DNA of 48,317 nt from contig QEXX01000049.1 of assembly GCA_003130835.1 (NCBI GenBank), positions 1 through 48,317 on the forward strand. The letters are read 5' to 3'. This document shows, one piece after another, positions 1 to 8,107 of the stretch. Position numbers and translations under genes: made by a program. Below the pieces are notes generated by a model, which saw only the letters and a program-made list of their open reading frames with translations, searched no databases and was not told where the DNA came from. This DNA is from Anaerolineae bacterium (GTDB lineage: Bacteria; Chloroflexota; Anaerolineae; Anaerolineales; UBA4823). Positions within the stretch are counted from its first letter, which is position 1. The number at the start of each line of letters is the position of its first letter.

Positions 1-434
1 AGATAGCCTGGGGTTTGTTCTCCTTGGGGCGGCGTCCCCATCGGAAAGCCGCGCAGGAAATCCTCATAATAAGCCACTGGGATAGATCCGGTTTGGTTGA
101 GCACCTCGTCATAAATCGAGAGCAGGCGGGCACGATCCTCCTCAGCGGTTTTGGCAGCTCCGGCGCAGGGGCCGTCCACCCCTTGCGCATCGGGGCCATC
201 ATTGGTATCTTGGCAATATTCCGGCTTGTATGCGCCGGTTACGGCATAGCGCACGCCGAAGCGCGCTGCATTGCTGATCACCAAATACGACTGATAGATG
301 CGCGCAAATTCGATAATGCCAAAGATGACCAATAATAAGATGGGTAAGACCAAGGCAAATTCGGTGATAGCTTGTCCTGGTCGCCGTTGGGGGGTGGTTG
401 CCTGAGGGAAGGAAAAATTCTTTGCACTATCCAT
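1..434 (-). CDS. TadE-like pseudopilin (3' end outside the window)
   Basis: The ATG is at 434-432 on the minus strand and the frame stays open to the left edge, so only about 144 residues are visible. After a short polar N-terminus (MDSAKNFSF) comes the TadE signature: a Gly-Gln-Ala-Ile-Thr-Glu-Phe-Ala stretch, then a hydrophobic helix, then I-I-E-F-A-R. The downstream part is soluble, with two Cys and acidic stretches. TadE-type proteins are minor pseudopilins or membrane-anchored components of Flp/Tad pili, cleaved by a prepilin peptidase. It is the third gene of a leftward set, 17 nt after the VWA gene, so probably co-transcribed. No ATPase (TadA) or TadB/C gene is in view, so assignment to a pilus is by family only. 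Confidence 0.8.
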   Translation of the reverse strand, partial: MDSAKNFSFPQATTPQRRPGQAITEFALVLPILLLVIFGIIEFARIYQSYLVISNAARFGVRYAVTGAYKPEYCQDTNDGPDAQGVDGPCAGAAKTAEEDRARLLSIYDEVLNQTGSIPVAYYEDFLRGFPMGTPPQGEQTPGY

Positions 435-451
435 CCTGCACCGCCTTTTCG

Positions 452-2338
452 TTAACGCACCAGACGGGTAAAGATGCGCGAAGCGATGTCTTCAAAAACG
501 CGCGTCAATTGAGACCCGGTGGGAGAGAAATAGTAGTTGCCACACCACTGTCTGTATTCATCAAGGTTATCATACAAATCCTTGCAGGGATCGTTTTTCA
601 AGCGTGGGTCGCCAGCATAACCGACACGGGCGATATAGCGCAAGAGGTCTGCTCCATAAGGTTTGCCATGGACTTCGTTAACGGTGTTAAGGACTTCATT
701 GCCCAAGCCGATGGCAAAAATCACTGCTCCCTGACCGCGATAGGCGCTGCCGTCCAACTGGCGGCAGGGGTTGCATTTGCCCGAATCCAGACAAGGGTGA
801 TTTTCAGTACCCGGCGGGATGATGTGGCCTGGCTCGGCGTCTCCCAACGCCTGGCAGCCGACGAAGTCGGCCATATCGCGGGCGTAATCATCGGCGTCAT
901 AATCCGGACCGCTGCGGTGGCGGGTGGATACATCTTGGTCTTGGCAAAGGGGTAGAACACTCTGAGGAAAAATGGCAACCTGAGGACAGAACCCCACTGG
1001 ATAGGTGTTGTAATCGTTAATGTTGTCGTCCGCCTGACGATCGGTGGCGTTTGCCATCCCATCGGTCAGGATCACCACCACCCACAAGGCGTCTTCGCGG
1101 GGGTTGAGAGCGAACATGTTACCGGCCAGTTTTAAGCCGCCGCCGATATTGGTGGTAGCCTGATAAGACCAATCGCCAGTTTCCCAGCACGAGTTACAGT
1201 CGAAGAAACCGGTGTAAAATGAGTCCTCAGGAGCAATATAGCTGTCCTGCGCCGTATCGGTCGGCGGATCGGCAAAACTTTGTGGTTCATAATAGAGGCA
1301 AGGGCCCTTCTCAACGAGCATCGGTGCGCCTTGGTTATTGCGCGGGTCAAAACAATACCCTGGTTGAGCAGGATTGTTTGGGTTACGCAAATCAGAAGCC
1401 TTTAGGCCGCGTATAATGTCCTCGGCTTCGGCGCGGTCTCTCGTCCAGCCGTTGGTGCGCACAAAGGTGCCGAGGTCTTGCCAGTTTTGGCGGTAATGGG
1501 CGCCCCCAGGCGTGTTGGTCACCCAGCCATTGGCAAAGGTCACAATAGCCAAGCGATCCTCTTCCAAGGAGGCGGGCTTGTCTAAGATGCGCCCGACAAA
1601 GGTTAGGGCAGCGCGCTTGACTTCCTCGAACGGATGGCACTCACCGGGCAGACCGTCTGATCCGCTTGGATCGAGGTAATTGCACACCGAGGGGTCTCGT
1701 AAGCAAAAGAAATGCGGGTCGCCAGGATTCGGTATGGGTAACTCGCCGTTGATCAATCGCTGACACAGCGCCGGATCGTGTTGATTGGGATTGAATTGGG
1801 GAGCGTCGAAGGTCATCGAGTCGGAAATATCGACCACCAAGACCACATCCACCGAAGCGGCCTCGGCAATCGAATTGGCGCTGACGCGCAAGGTTTGCAC
1901 GCCCACCAAATGCAGAAAGATGGTGGGCACATCTAGATAAGTGGTTACGCGGGCGAGTTTGCGGCGCGGCGTGGTGCAAAGTTGGGGGTCATTGCTTCCC
2001 CCCCCGCTTGTGCCACTACATTGCCCCCAGAAGACTCCATGAGAGTAATTGCATTCGGCCTCACAGGTCTGCACGGTGACCGTGTACATATCGGTGGCAA
2101 TACCATTTAACTCGATCGCTTCGGCGGCTGCTGCGGTCAGGTCCTGCAGGTTGCGCATCTCGCGGAACTGCCCTGAGGCCGCCAACGAGGCGGCATCCAC
2201 CGCTTGGCGCAGATGACCATAGTAGATAAAGAGCTGCCCCACATCGGTGGTCAAACCGACAATAGCCAGCAGCACCAGGAAAGCAACAGCAACCAGGATC
2301 AGCGCCTGGCCAGCTTCTCGGCGAGGCCGTCCCCGCAT
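452..2338 (-). CDS. TadG-like protein with von Willebrand factor A domain
   Basis: 628 residues from the ATG at 2338, chosen because it lies two bases after the stop of the upstream TadE-like gene; a longer frame to 2437 would run deep into that gene. The N-terminus is basic and then has a G-Q-A-L-I-L-V-A-V-A membrane helix, typical of Tad/TadG proteins. A VWA domain follows with the MIDAS motif D-I-S-D-S near residue 170, the I-V-T-F-A region and V-V-I-L-T-D-G further on. The domain carries large Cys-rich insertions. TadG-like proteins are envelope components of Tad pilus or secretion systems, and VWA domains bind metal and protein ligands. The family is often annotated as 'pilus assembly protein'; its substrate is unknown. 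Confidence 0.82.
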   Translation of the reverse strand: MRGRPRREAGQALILVAVAFLVLLAIVGLTTDVGQLFIYYGHLRQAVDAASLAASGQFREMRNLQDLTAAAAEAIELNGIATDMYTVTVQTCEAECNYSHGVFWGQCSGTSGGGSNDPQLCTTPRRKLARVTTYLDVPTIFLHLVGVQTLRVSANSIAEAASVDVVLVVDISDSMTFDAPQFNPNQHDPALCQRLINGELPIPNPGDPHFFCLRDPSVCNYLDPSGSDGLPGECHPFEEVKRAALTFVGRILDKPASLEEDRLAIVTFANGWVTNTPGGAHYRQNWQDLGTFVRTNGWTRDRAEAEDIIRGLKASDLRNPNNPAQPGYCFDPRNNQGAPMLVEKGPCLYYEPQSFADPPTDTAQDSYIAPEDSFYTGFFDCNSCWETGDWSYQATTNIGGGLKLAGNMFALNPREDALWVVVILTDGMANATDRQADDNINDYNTYPVGFCPQVAIFPQSVLPLCQDQDVSTRHRSGPDYDADDYARDMADFVGCQALGDAEPGHIIPPGTENHPCLDSGKCNPCRQLDGSAYRGQGAVIFAIGLGNEVLNTVNEVHGKPYGADLLRYIARVGYAGDPRLKNDPCKDLYDNLDEYRQWCGNYYFSPTGSQLTRVFEDIASRIFTRLVR

Positions 2339-2340
2339 CC

Positions 2341-3006
2341 CTACGGTTCGGGAGTGGGGGTCGGTTCGGCCGAGCTGTTGGGCATCACAGCATAAGGACG
2401 CAGCAGAATCGGATCGGGTACAAAGGCGGTTATCCATGGCAACTTCAATTTCTGTTCATACGAATAGTAGAGTTCAACAAGGACATAACCCGTGTTTGGA
2501 GCAAAGCCGCGCAGTTTGGACTGCATCTCGGCAGTCGAAAAACCCGACGATTGATTGCGTGTGCCGGTAAAATCTTCTGCCATCGACCAACCCGCTTCGC
2601 CCACATCAGCAGGAAAGCGTGCCGTAATGCGACCACTAGGCCCATCCACACTAAAGACGGAGATGATCACATCATCCCGCCCATTGGCGAGGTTTAAGCC
2701 GACAAAAGGCGCTTCGCGGCTGAGTTCGCGGTTAACCAGACAGGCCGTCTGGCGGTAAAAATCTTTGGTATTGGCACAGTTCACCACTAGATCTCGGGAT
2801 TCGTAATCCGAGTCCGAGGCATAGCGGGCGGCATTGCGCACGGCATCTTGGAGGGTCATGTATTCATTCAACAGAAACCCAAACTCCAATAAACCAGAGA
2901 GCACAATTAAGAGCACCGGCAAAAGAATCGCCGTTTCTACCAACCCTTGCCCTTTGGCAGTTCGAATGTTAAACACAAACCCTTGGCGGGGTTTTGAATC
3001 CGTCAT
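2341..3006 (-). CDS. TadE-like pseudopilin with Thr/Pro tail
   Basis: 221 residues from the ATG at 3006; a TTG at 3057 in the same frame is rejected because a promoter lies between them. The pattern G-Q-G-L-V-E-T-A, a 20-residue hydrophobic helix and L-L-E-F-G (around residues 20-45) is the TadE signature, followed by an A-V-R-N-A-A-R-Y segment common in this family. The C-terminus ends in a short Thr-Pro tail. It is the first gene of the leftward Tad-like set. No Shine-Dalgarno sequence precedes the ATG, and the promoter spacing implies a leaderless message. Confidence 0.8.
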   Translation of the reverse strand: MTDSKPRQGFVFNIRTAKGQGLVETAILLPVLLIVLSGLLEFGFLLNEYMTLQDAVRNAARYASDSDYESRDLVVNCANTKDFYRQTACLVNRELSREAPFVGLNLANGRDDVIISVFSVDGPSGRITARFPADVGEAGWSMAEDFTGTRNQSSGFSTAEMQSKLRGFAPNTGYVLVELYYSYEQKLKLPWITAFVPDPILLRPYAVMPNSSAEPTPTPEP

Positions 3007-3041
3007 GTTTTGATTATAGAGAACTTTCGGAGGAAAAACAA
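3006..3041 (-). promoter_or_regulatory. Sigma-A type promoter, probably leaderless
   Basis: On the minus strand TTGTTT (3041-3036), 17-nt spacer, TATAAT (3018-3013). The expected start site, seven bases further, falls on the A of the ATG at 3006. There is no ribosome binding site between the -10 box and the start codon. Confidence 0.65.
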
Positions 3042-3210
3042 GCCTTTCGCCTAACAAATCTGATAGTCATAAGTACCAATTAGATTATCATTCCGTTAAG
3101 TAATCTGTCCCTGATCTCCAAAAGAGAGGGTCAAAACAATCTCCATGGAGAGCGGGGCAGAAGCAAGCGTTCGGTCGGAAAGTAATTTGAGCCTTCATCA
3201 TCAAATTCTA

Positions 3211-4335
3211 CTACTTTTTCGGCGTCTTGGTTGGCTTACTTTGCCCAGGCGGCTGGGGTTGTGAGGTAGGTTTGTTCGGGTTAGGTGGTTTGGGAGTTTT
3301 CGTAGGCGGCTTGACTTGGGTGGGTTTGGGGGTCTTGCTGGGCTGAAGCCCTTGCGTTGGACGATGAGTGTTGGTCGGACGAGGGGTCAAGCTCGGCCGC
3401 AGTGTCGGGGACTGGGTTTGGCGTAGGAAGCCGGGCGGGACAGACGATTCGGTTGGCGTGAAGAGGCCGGGCAGAGGCATTTGCCCACCCGCAGGTGTAG
3501 CAGAAGCCAGCGCCGCCAGGGTAGCTGTCGGGGTTAGCGTGGCCTCGCTCTCGGTCAAGATTGAAGTAACAGCTTGCAAAGACTGGAGTGAGGCATTCTG
3601 GGCTTGGCGCACCGCCTGTGCCTGCTCGGTGGGCAGAAGGTTTTCCAGAGCAGCTAGGTTAGTCGTTTGGGTTTGAAGGCGGGCTTCAATTTCTGTCTTG
3701 AGCCGGTAGGCTCGGAGAGGGTCAGCCCGAGCAGCTCGTTGTGCTTCTTGGACAGCAAGATAAAGTTGCACCTCATAATTGTTTAATGCCATCCCAATGT
3801 CGGCGTATCGCCCTTGCTGCGATAGGAGAGCGACTTCCTCGATGCGCCGTTCAGCATAGTGTAAACGCAGCTGCACTCGTTGGGAGGCATCCCAGCTCAA
3901 CAATACGGCGGTTTCCTCAACGGCAGCCTTGACCGCATAGAGCCGATCGCCCGGCAAGCTGTTTTGCGCCGCCATGGCAACCCCTGAGCTGGCAAACACC
4001 AATCCGCAGATCAGCACGACGATCAGGGCACTCCAAATCCACACCGGGCGACGCAACCCGGCGACGCGGGGCGGCCTGGCTGTAGGCTGTCCGCTTGAAT
4101 GCCGTACGGTTGGAATCGAGTCGAGCACCTGCGCCCGCAGAGCAGCTTGACGCTGTGGGGAGAGGGAGAAAGCCGCCCGCTGGGATCGAATCCATACGGC
4201 GCTCTCCAGCAAAGGCGCTAGCTCTTGACGCAGGTGAGGGTAGCGGGCTAAAGCCTGCTCAATGGTTTTCCCGCCTTGAAACACCATCTCCAGGCAATCT
4301 TGTAAGGCAACTTCGAGTGCGACCGCGTCGTTCAT
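3211..4335 (-). CDS. DUF5667-type membrane protein, sigma-factor partner
   Basis: 374 residues. The start codon overlaps the stop of the sigma-factor gene (ATGA), so the two are translationally coupled. The N-terminal ~70 residues form a soluble helical segment (A-L-Q-D-C-L-E ... R-Y-P-H-L-R). One membrane helix lies near residues 97-120, followed by the DUF5667 region (P-G-D-R-L-Y-A-V-K, then helical repeats to about 250). The last ~95 residues are a Pro/Thr/Lys-rich tail, probably extracellular. The position and topology are those of an anti-sigma or sensor partner of an ECF sigma factor, but it lacks the classic zinc-binding HxxxCxxC motif. The role is inferred from context. Confidence 0.72.
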   Translation of the reverse strand: MNDAVALEVALQDCLEMVFQGGKTIEQALARYPHLRQELAPLLESAVWIRSQRAAFSLSPQRQAALRAQVLDSIPTVRHSSGQPTARPPRVAGLRRPVWIWSALIVVLICGLVFASSGVAMAAQNSLPGDRLYAVKAAVEETAVLLSWDASQRVQLRLHYAERRIEEVALLSQQGRYADIGMALNNYEVQLYLAVQEAQRAARADPLRAYRLKTEIEARLQTQTTNLAALENLLPTEQAQAVRQAQNASLQSLQAVTSILTESEATLTPTATLAALASATPAGGQMPLPGLFTPTESSVPPGFLRQTQSPTLRPSLTPRPTNTHRPTQGLQPSKTPKPTQVKPPTKTPKPPNPNKPTSQPQPPGQSKPTKTPKK

Positions 4336-4895
4336 CCTTCACCTCTTTCCATCAGTGCCCGCAATGCAGCCAGAGCGCGATGCTGCAAAACTCGCACTGC
4401 AGCATAGGATTTGCCCATGACTTGGGCCGTCTCTTCATAGCTGAGGTCGTTTAAAAAGCGCAACACCAAAACCGTGCGATAATCCGGCGGCAGCTTTAAT
4501 AAATAGTGATGGAGATCAGCAATATCCATGCCGGCAACCATCACAGAAGGGGGGCGTGGCGCAGAGCTAATCTCTCCGATGTCAGGGGTATCGGTCTCCC
4601 CTTGCCTGCCCTTTTGCTGGCGGAAGTAATCTACCAGTCGATTGCGGGCAATCCGATATAGGTAAACATAGAAAGGCACGCGATCCTTTTCGCGGTATTG
4701 TCCCAGCGTGCGCCACAGATTCATAAAGACATCGGCCGTCATATCTTCTGCATCCTGGGCATGGCTTATATGCCCGTATAAATACCGATAAATCGCCTCG
4801 CCATAGCGATTGTAAATTTCCTCAAAGGCTTCTCGATTCCCTTTTTGAGCCAGGGCAATCAATTCTTCATCGGGAATCTTGTGCCATTCTGGCAT
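4332..4895 (-). CDS. ECF-type RNA polymerase sigma factor
   Basis: 187 residues. Region 2 is clear (F-E-E-I-Y-N-R-Y, then D-A-E-D-M-T-A-D-V-F around residues 45-60), and so is region 4 (L-P-P-D-Y-R-T-V-L-V-L-R-F, then S-Y-E-E-T-A-Q-V-M-G-K-S around 130-165, a helix-turn-helix). The linker between them is short and polar, as in group 4 sigma factors. The ATG at 4895 has AAGGA eight bases upstream; an ATG four bases earlier is out of frame. It is co-transcribed with the DUF5667 gene, which probably controls its activity. Target promoters cannot be told from this window. Confidence 0.9.
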   Translation of the reverse strand: MPEWHKIPDEELIALAQKGNREAFEEIYNRYGEAIYRYLYGHISHAQDAEDMTADVFMNLWRTLGQYREKDRVPFYVYLYRIARNRLVDYFRQQKGRQGETDTPDIGEISSAPRPPSVMVAGMDIADLHHYLLKLPPDYRTVLVLRFLNDLSYEETAQVMGKSYAAVRVLQHRALAALRALMERGEG

Positions 4896-5064
4896 TCATT
4901 CTGTCCTTTAAAACGGATTAAGCTTGAAAACATTACACGCCTTGCAAATCTGTAAGTTATAAGAGAACGGAGCTAGCTTTGGATGGTTGTCTAACCCGAT
5001 GGTTGCATCCCTTTAATCTGCTCTTATCTTTATTCTACCCGAATTTGAAACCGTGCGTTGCAAA

Positions 5065-5152
5065 AGAAGGGTATTCTCCTTCTCCTTCATCTCTAAGCCT
5101 GTCTAGCGGGTAGGCTTAGCGCAGGAGTCTGTGGTGATCGCCAGGCTTTTTT
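5065..5152 (+). promoter_or_regulatory. Inverted-repeat cluster with attenuator-like layout
   Basis: Three pairings are visible: AGAAGG/CCTTCT (5065-5070 with 5078-5083); CTAAGCCT/AGGCTTAG (5093-5100 with 5112-5119); and AAGCCTG/CAGGCTT (5095-5101 with 5142-5148). The last leads into a run of Ts up to 5152. The second and third share the left arm, so they exclude each other, as in an antiterminator/terminator pair on the plus strand. No strong promoter is seen upstream and no gene follows directly, so it might end a short untranslated RNA. Confidence 0.35.
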
Positions 5153-5373
5153 ACTTATCCCCGCCTCTGTTCTTTAGTGCTCATCGTTCCCAACCTCTGA
5201 CTCGATCATCACCGCAGCCCTGTGACCGCCCTTGGAAGAGCCTTTCGCCCAAAAGCAGTCACACTTTCAAAGAAATCCATCCACCCTCTGGTGTCAGCAG
5301 CCAATGGCGTGCAGTTTTCCACAATGCATCGCCGCAGCCTCTATCCATGCGCGGCGTAACCTCAAAATCAGGC

Positions 5374-5402
5374 TGAACACTCTTGGCTTAGATTGGTATA
5401 AT
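5374..5402 (+). promoter_or_regulatory. cofE operon promoter
   Basis: TGAACA (5374-5379), 17-nt spacer, TATAAT (5397-5402) with the extended -10 dinucleotide TG just before it. The predicted start site is near 5409, giving a leader of about 47 nt before cofE. Confidence 0.65.
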
Positions 5403-5455
5403 GCAACTGAATGTGATCGGACAATCATCGCATCTCTGGATAAAAGGCTATCACC

Positions 5456-6223
5456 ATGCCCCTGACCTTAACCCCTCTGCAAGGATATCCGCTCGTCAAA
5501 AGCGGAGATGACTTGGTTGACCTAACCGTTCAAGCCCTTTCCGTCAGCGGCTTAACCCTGCTGCCGGGCGATGTGCTGGTTTTTGCCCAAAAGATCGTCT
5601 CCAAAGCCGAAGGCCGTCGAGTGAATCTAGCTACGATCACACCTTCTCCTCGCGCCCAAGAACTGGCGCACCAGATCGAGAAAGACCCGCGCTTGGTCGA
5701 GTTAATCCTCAGAGAGAGTCGCACCGTCCTACGTACCCGCCCTGGCACGATCGTGGTCGAACATCGTTTGGGATTTGTGTGTGCCAACGCCGGCATTGAC
5801 CATTCGAACGTTGCCGGAGAGGGCACAGCCGAGCAAGAATGGGTGTTGCTGTTGCCCGAAGACCCAGATGCTTCCGCCCAACGTTTACGGGATGGTCTCC
5901 AAGCTCATTTCGGCGTTCCAATCGGGGTGCTGATCATCGACTCACATGGGCGCGCCTGGCGGCTAGGGACGGTGGGGGTAGCCATTGGCTTAGCCGGTCT
6001 GCCCGCTTTGGTCGACCTGCGTGGCAAACCCGACCTGTTCGGCTATCGGTTGCGCATCACCCAAATTGGGGCTGCGGATGAATTGGCAGCCGCCGCCTCG
6101 TTGGTGATGGGGCAAGCTGCTGAAGGCACACCGGTTGTACATGTGCGCGGCTTTCCCTACCCCCTGCGCGAATCAAGCCTGGCGGAACTCATCCGACCTG
6201 CAGACCAAGACATGTTTCGGTGA
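5456..6223 (+). CDS. cofE: Coenzyme F420-0:L-glutamate ligase CofE
   Basis: 255 residues, the usual single-domain CofE length. It adds glutamates to F420-0 with GTP. Family landmarks are [13 protein letters not shown] (residues 42-54), [14 protein letters not shown] (106-119), [17 protein letters not shown] (162-178), and D-L-F-G-Y then A-A-D-E-L-A (193-211). It lacks the C-terminal nitroreductase domain that actinobacterial FbiB carries; that function is in the next gene, four bases downstream. It is the first gene of a cofE-nitroreductase-cofD-cofC operon. A weak AGG precedes the ATG by eight bases. Confidence 0.93.
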   Translation: MPLTLTPLQGYPLVKSGDDLVDLTVQALSVSGLTLLPGDVLVFAQKIVSKAEGRRVNLATITPSPRAQELAHQIEKDPRLVELILRESRTVLRTRPGTIVVEHRLGFVCANAGIDHSNVAGEGTAEQEWVLLLPEDPDASAQRLRDGLQAHFGVPIGVLIIDSHGRAWRLGTVGVAIGLAGLPALVDLRGKPDLFGYRLRITQIGAADELAAAASLVMGQAAEGTPVVHVRGFPYPLRESSLAELIRPADQDMFR

Positions 6224-6227
6224 TTGT

Positions 6228-7175
6228 ATGGAGAGAAATTGGCAGCCTTTCTGGAATTCTTTAGATCGCCTGCTCGAAGAAGGCGAGGTGATCATCGATC
6301 GACCACAAGGCAGCCCCCATGCCTGTTTTCCTCAGGTGCGCTATCCGTTCGACTGTGGTTACCTTGCCTTACCGCTCTGCGAAAGCGGCGAAGAAATGGA
6401 TGTATGGAAGGGGAATCAAGCGCCGCCGCAAGTGGCAGCCATCCTGCTGGCAGTGGACGAACATAACCTAGCCTTAAACCGCAGCCTGGTGCTCGGATTG
6501 AACGAACACGCTCTAGAAGCAATCACAGATTTTTACGCGCAGATTGGCTTGACCGCCGTTGCGATCCACCGCACACCAGCGGAGCTGCGCCTGTTGACCG
6601 AACGGCGCTCGGTGCGGCGTTTCTTGGATCGTCCGGTAGAACGCAGCCTGATCGAGCGCGTGGTTGAGTTGGCTTGTTGGGCGCCCTCGGCACACAACCA
6701 ACAGCCCTGGCGCTTTGTGGTTGTCAGCAATGCTGAGTCAAAAGAGAAGCTAGCTCAAGCCCTGAGCGAAATCTTTCGGCGCGACCTCTTGGCGCAAGGG
6801 GTGCCGCTGGAAGAAATTCAAGCCCGCCTTGAACGCTCACGCAAGCGCATCTTGACGGCTCCGCTCGCTGTCTTGCTTTGCCTTTGTGAAGAGGACATCC
6901 AACCCGGCAGCACAGAGCGACAGCGCAAAGGGGAACACGAGATGGCAATTCAAAGCGTTGCCTTGGCGGGGGGGCAATTCCTCTTAGCTGCCCATGCGTT
7001 GGGTTTGGCAACCGTCTGGCTATGTGCGCCACTCTTTGCACCCGAGGCGGCGCAAAGAGCCTTAGACCTGCCCTCGTCTTGGCAAGCCCAAGCGTTGATT
7101 CTGGTCGGCTATGCTTCGCAGCGGCCGACGCCTCCGCCCCGTAAATCTCTTTCCGAGGTAATGCTGTACCGATGA
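6228..7175 (+). CDS. Pyrophosphatase-like / FMN nitroreductase fusion
   Basis: 315 residues from the ATG four bases after the cofE stop. Residues ~18-105 resemble a short family I inorganic pyrophosphatase: V-I-I-D-R-P-Q-G-S, Y-P-F-D-C-G-Y, and E-S-G-E-E-M-D-V-W, then a segment matching the following core strand and helix. By alignment from memory to the D-G-D-P-x-D metal motif, the first Asp is Ser and the second Glu here, so catalysis is uncertain. Residues ~120-305 are a nitroreductase: E-R-R-S-V-R-R-F (126-132), A-P-S-A-H-N-Q-Q-P-W-R-F (152-163), and G-L-A-T-V-W-L around 260. In actinobacteria the nitroreductase half of FbiB reduces dehydro-F420-0; here that half sits on a different partner. 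Its stop overlaps the cofD start (ATGA). Confidence 0.82.
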   Translation: MERNWQPFWNSLDRLLEEGEVIIDRPQGSPHACFPQVRYPFDCGYLALPLCESGEEMDVWKGNQAPPQVAAILLAVDEHNLALNRSLVLGLNEHALEAITDFYAQIGLTAVAIHRTPAELRLLTERRSVRRFLDRPVERSLIERVVELACWAPSAHNQQPWRFVVVSNAESKEKLAQALSEIFRRDLLAQGVPLEEIQARLERSRKRILTAPLAVLLCLCEEDIQPGSTERQRKGEHEMAIQSVALAGGQFLLAAHALGLATVWLCAPLFAPEAAQRALDLPSSWQAQALILVGYASQRPTPPPRKSLSEVMLYR

Positions 7176-8107
7176 AGGTAGTTGCTTTTGCGGGTGGGGT
7201 GGGCGGTGCAAAACTTGCCGATGGGCTGGCGCGCTGCCTTTCGCCGCATGAATTGACGATGGTTGTCAACAGCGGCGATGATTTCGTCCATTTCGGCTTG
7301 AAAATCTGTCCCGATCTGGATACCGTCTGCTATACCTTGGCCGGTTTGGCAAACCCTGAGACGGGCTGGGGCAGGGCGGGAGAAACCTGGAATACCCTCA
7401 GCGCTTTAAGAGTCTTAGGAGCACCCACGTGGTTTCAACTCGGCGACCAAGACCTGGCTACCCATTTAGAACGCACGCGCCGCCTGAGTGAAGGGGAGAC
7501 ACTCAGCGAAGTCACACATTCCTTCTGTGAGCGTTGGGGGATAGCGCACCGCGTGCTGCCAATGACCAACGAGGCAGTGCAAACCATCGTCGAAACCGAG
7601 ATTGGAGATTTATCTTTTCAAGAATACTTTGTGAAATACCGCTTTGAACCGGCGGTGCGCGGTTTTCGTTTTGAAGGCGCCACGCGAGCTACCCCCGCGC
7701 CTGGCGTGCTGGAAGCCATCGCCGCCTGCGATGTGGTGATCTTTTGTCCCTCCAATCCGTGGGTCTCGATTGACCCGATTTTGGCGATCCCGGCTATCCG
7801 CCAAGCAATCTTACGGGCAAGGGTCATTGCCGTCTCGCCGATTGTCGGCGGCAAAGCCCTTAAAGGTCCGGCCGCCAAGATGTTTGCTGAAATCGGCATT
7901 CCCCCTTCTGCTCAAGCGGTTGCCCTCCACTACGGTTCGTTGCTGAAGGGTTTTATCCTCGACCGTGTGGATGCCGAGGAAGAAATGGAAATTCGTTCTC
8001 TGGGGCTGCGAACCCTAGTCACCGATACCGTGATGAAGACCATCGCTGACCGCCAAAGATTGGCGCAGGAGATCTTAACCTTTGTGCAAGCGGAGTTCTT
8101 GTCATGA
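7172..8107 (+). CDS. cofD: 2-phospho-L-lactate (or PEP) transferase CofD
   Basis: 311 residues. It transfers the phospholactyl or phosphoenolpyruvyl group from a guanosine diphosphate carrier to the Fo deazaflavin. The start shows the family pattern A-G-G-V-G-G-A-K-L-A-D-G (residues 7-18), then V-N-S-G-D-D-F (32-38) and D-L-D-T-V-C-Y-T-L-A-G (48-58); S-P-I-V-G-G-K-A-L-K-G-P-A-A-K-M lies in the second half. It overlaps both neighbours by ATGA, so the operon is tightly coupled. With a nitroreductase in the same operon, the PEP route through dehydro-F420-0 is more likely than the phospholactate route. No fbiC or cofG/cofH gene is in the window, so the Fo-forming step is encoded elsewhere. Confidence 0.94.
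   Translation: MKVVAFAGGVGGAKLADGLARCLSPHELTMVVNSGDDFVHFGLKICPDLDTVCYTLAGLANPETGWGRAGETWNTLSALRVLGAPTWFQLGDQDLATHLERTRRLSEGETLSEVTHSFCERWGIAHRVLPMTNEAVQTIVETEIGDLSFQEYFVKYRFEPAVRGFRFEGATRATPAPGVLEAIAACDVVIFCPSNPWVSIDPILAIPAIRQAILRARVIAVSPIVGGKALKGPAAKMFAEIGIPPSAQAVALHYGSLLKGFILDRVDAEEEMEIRSLGLRTLVTDTVMKTIADRQRLAQEILTFVQAEFLS

Larger units (their letters stand above)
4896..5455. other. 560-base gene-free divergent region
   Basis: It separates the leftward sigma operon from the rightward F420 operon. No convincing coding sequence is seen. It holds a cluster of short inverted repeats at 5065-5152 and the cofE promoter at 5374-5402, both described separately. Confidence 0.6.

Noticed and set aside
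398-955. 185-codon plus-strand frame opposite the VWA gene
   Set aside because: It lies fully antisense to a well-supported gene with domain motifs and has no SD or motif of its own.
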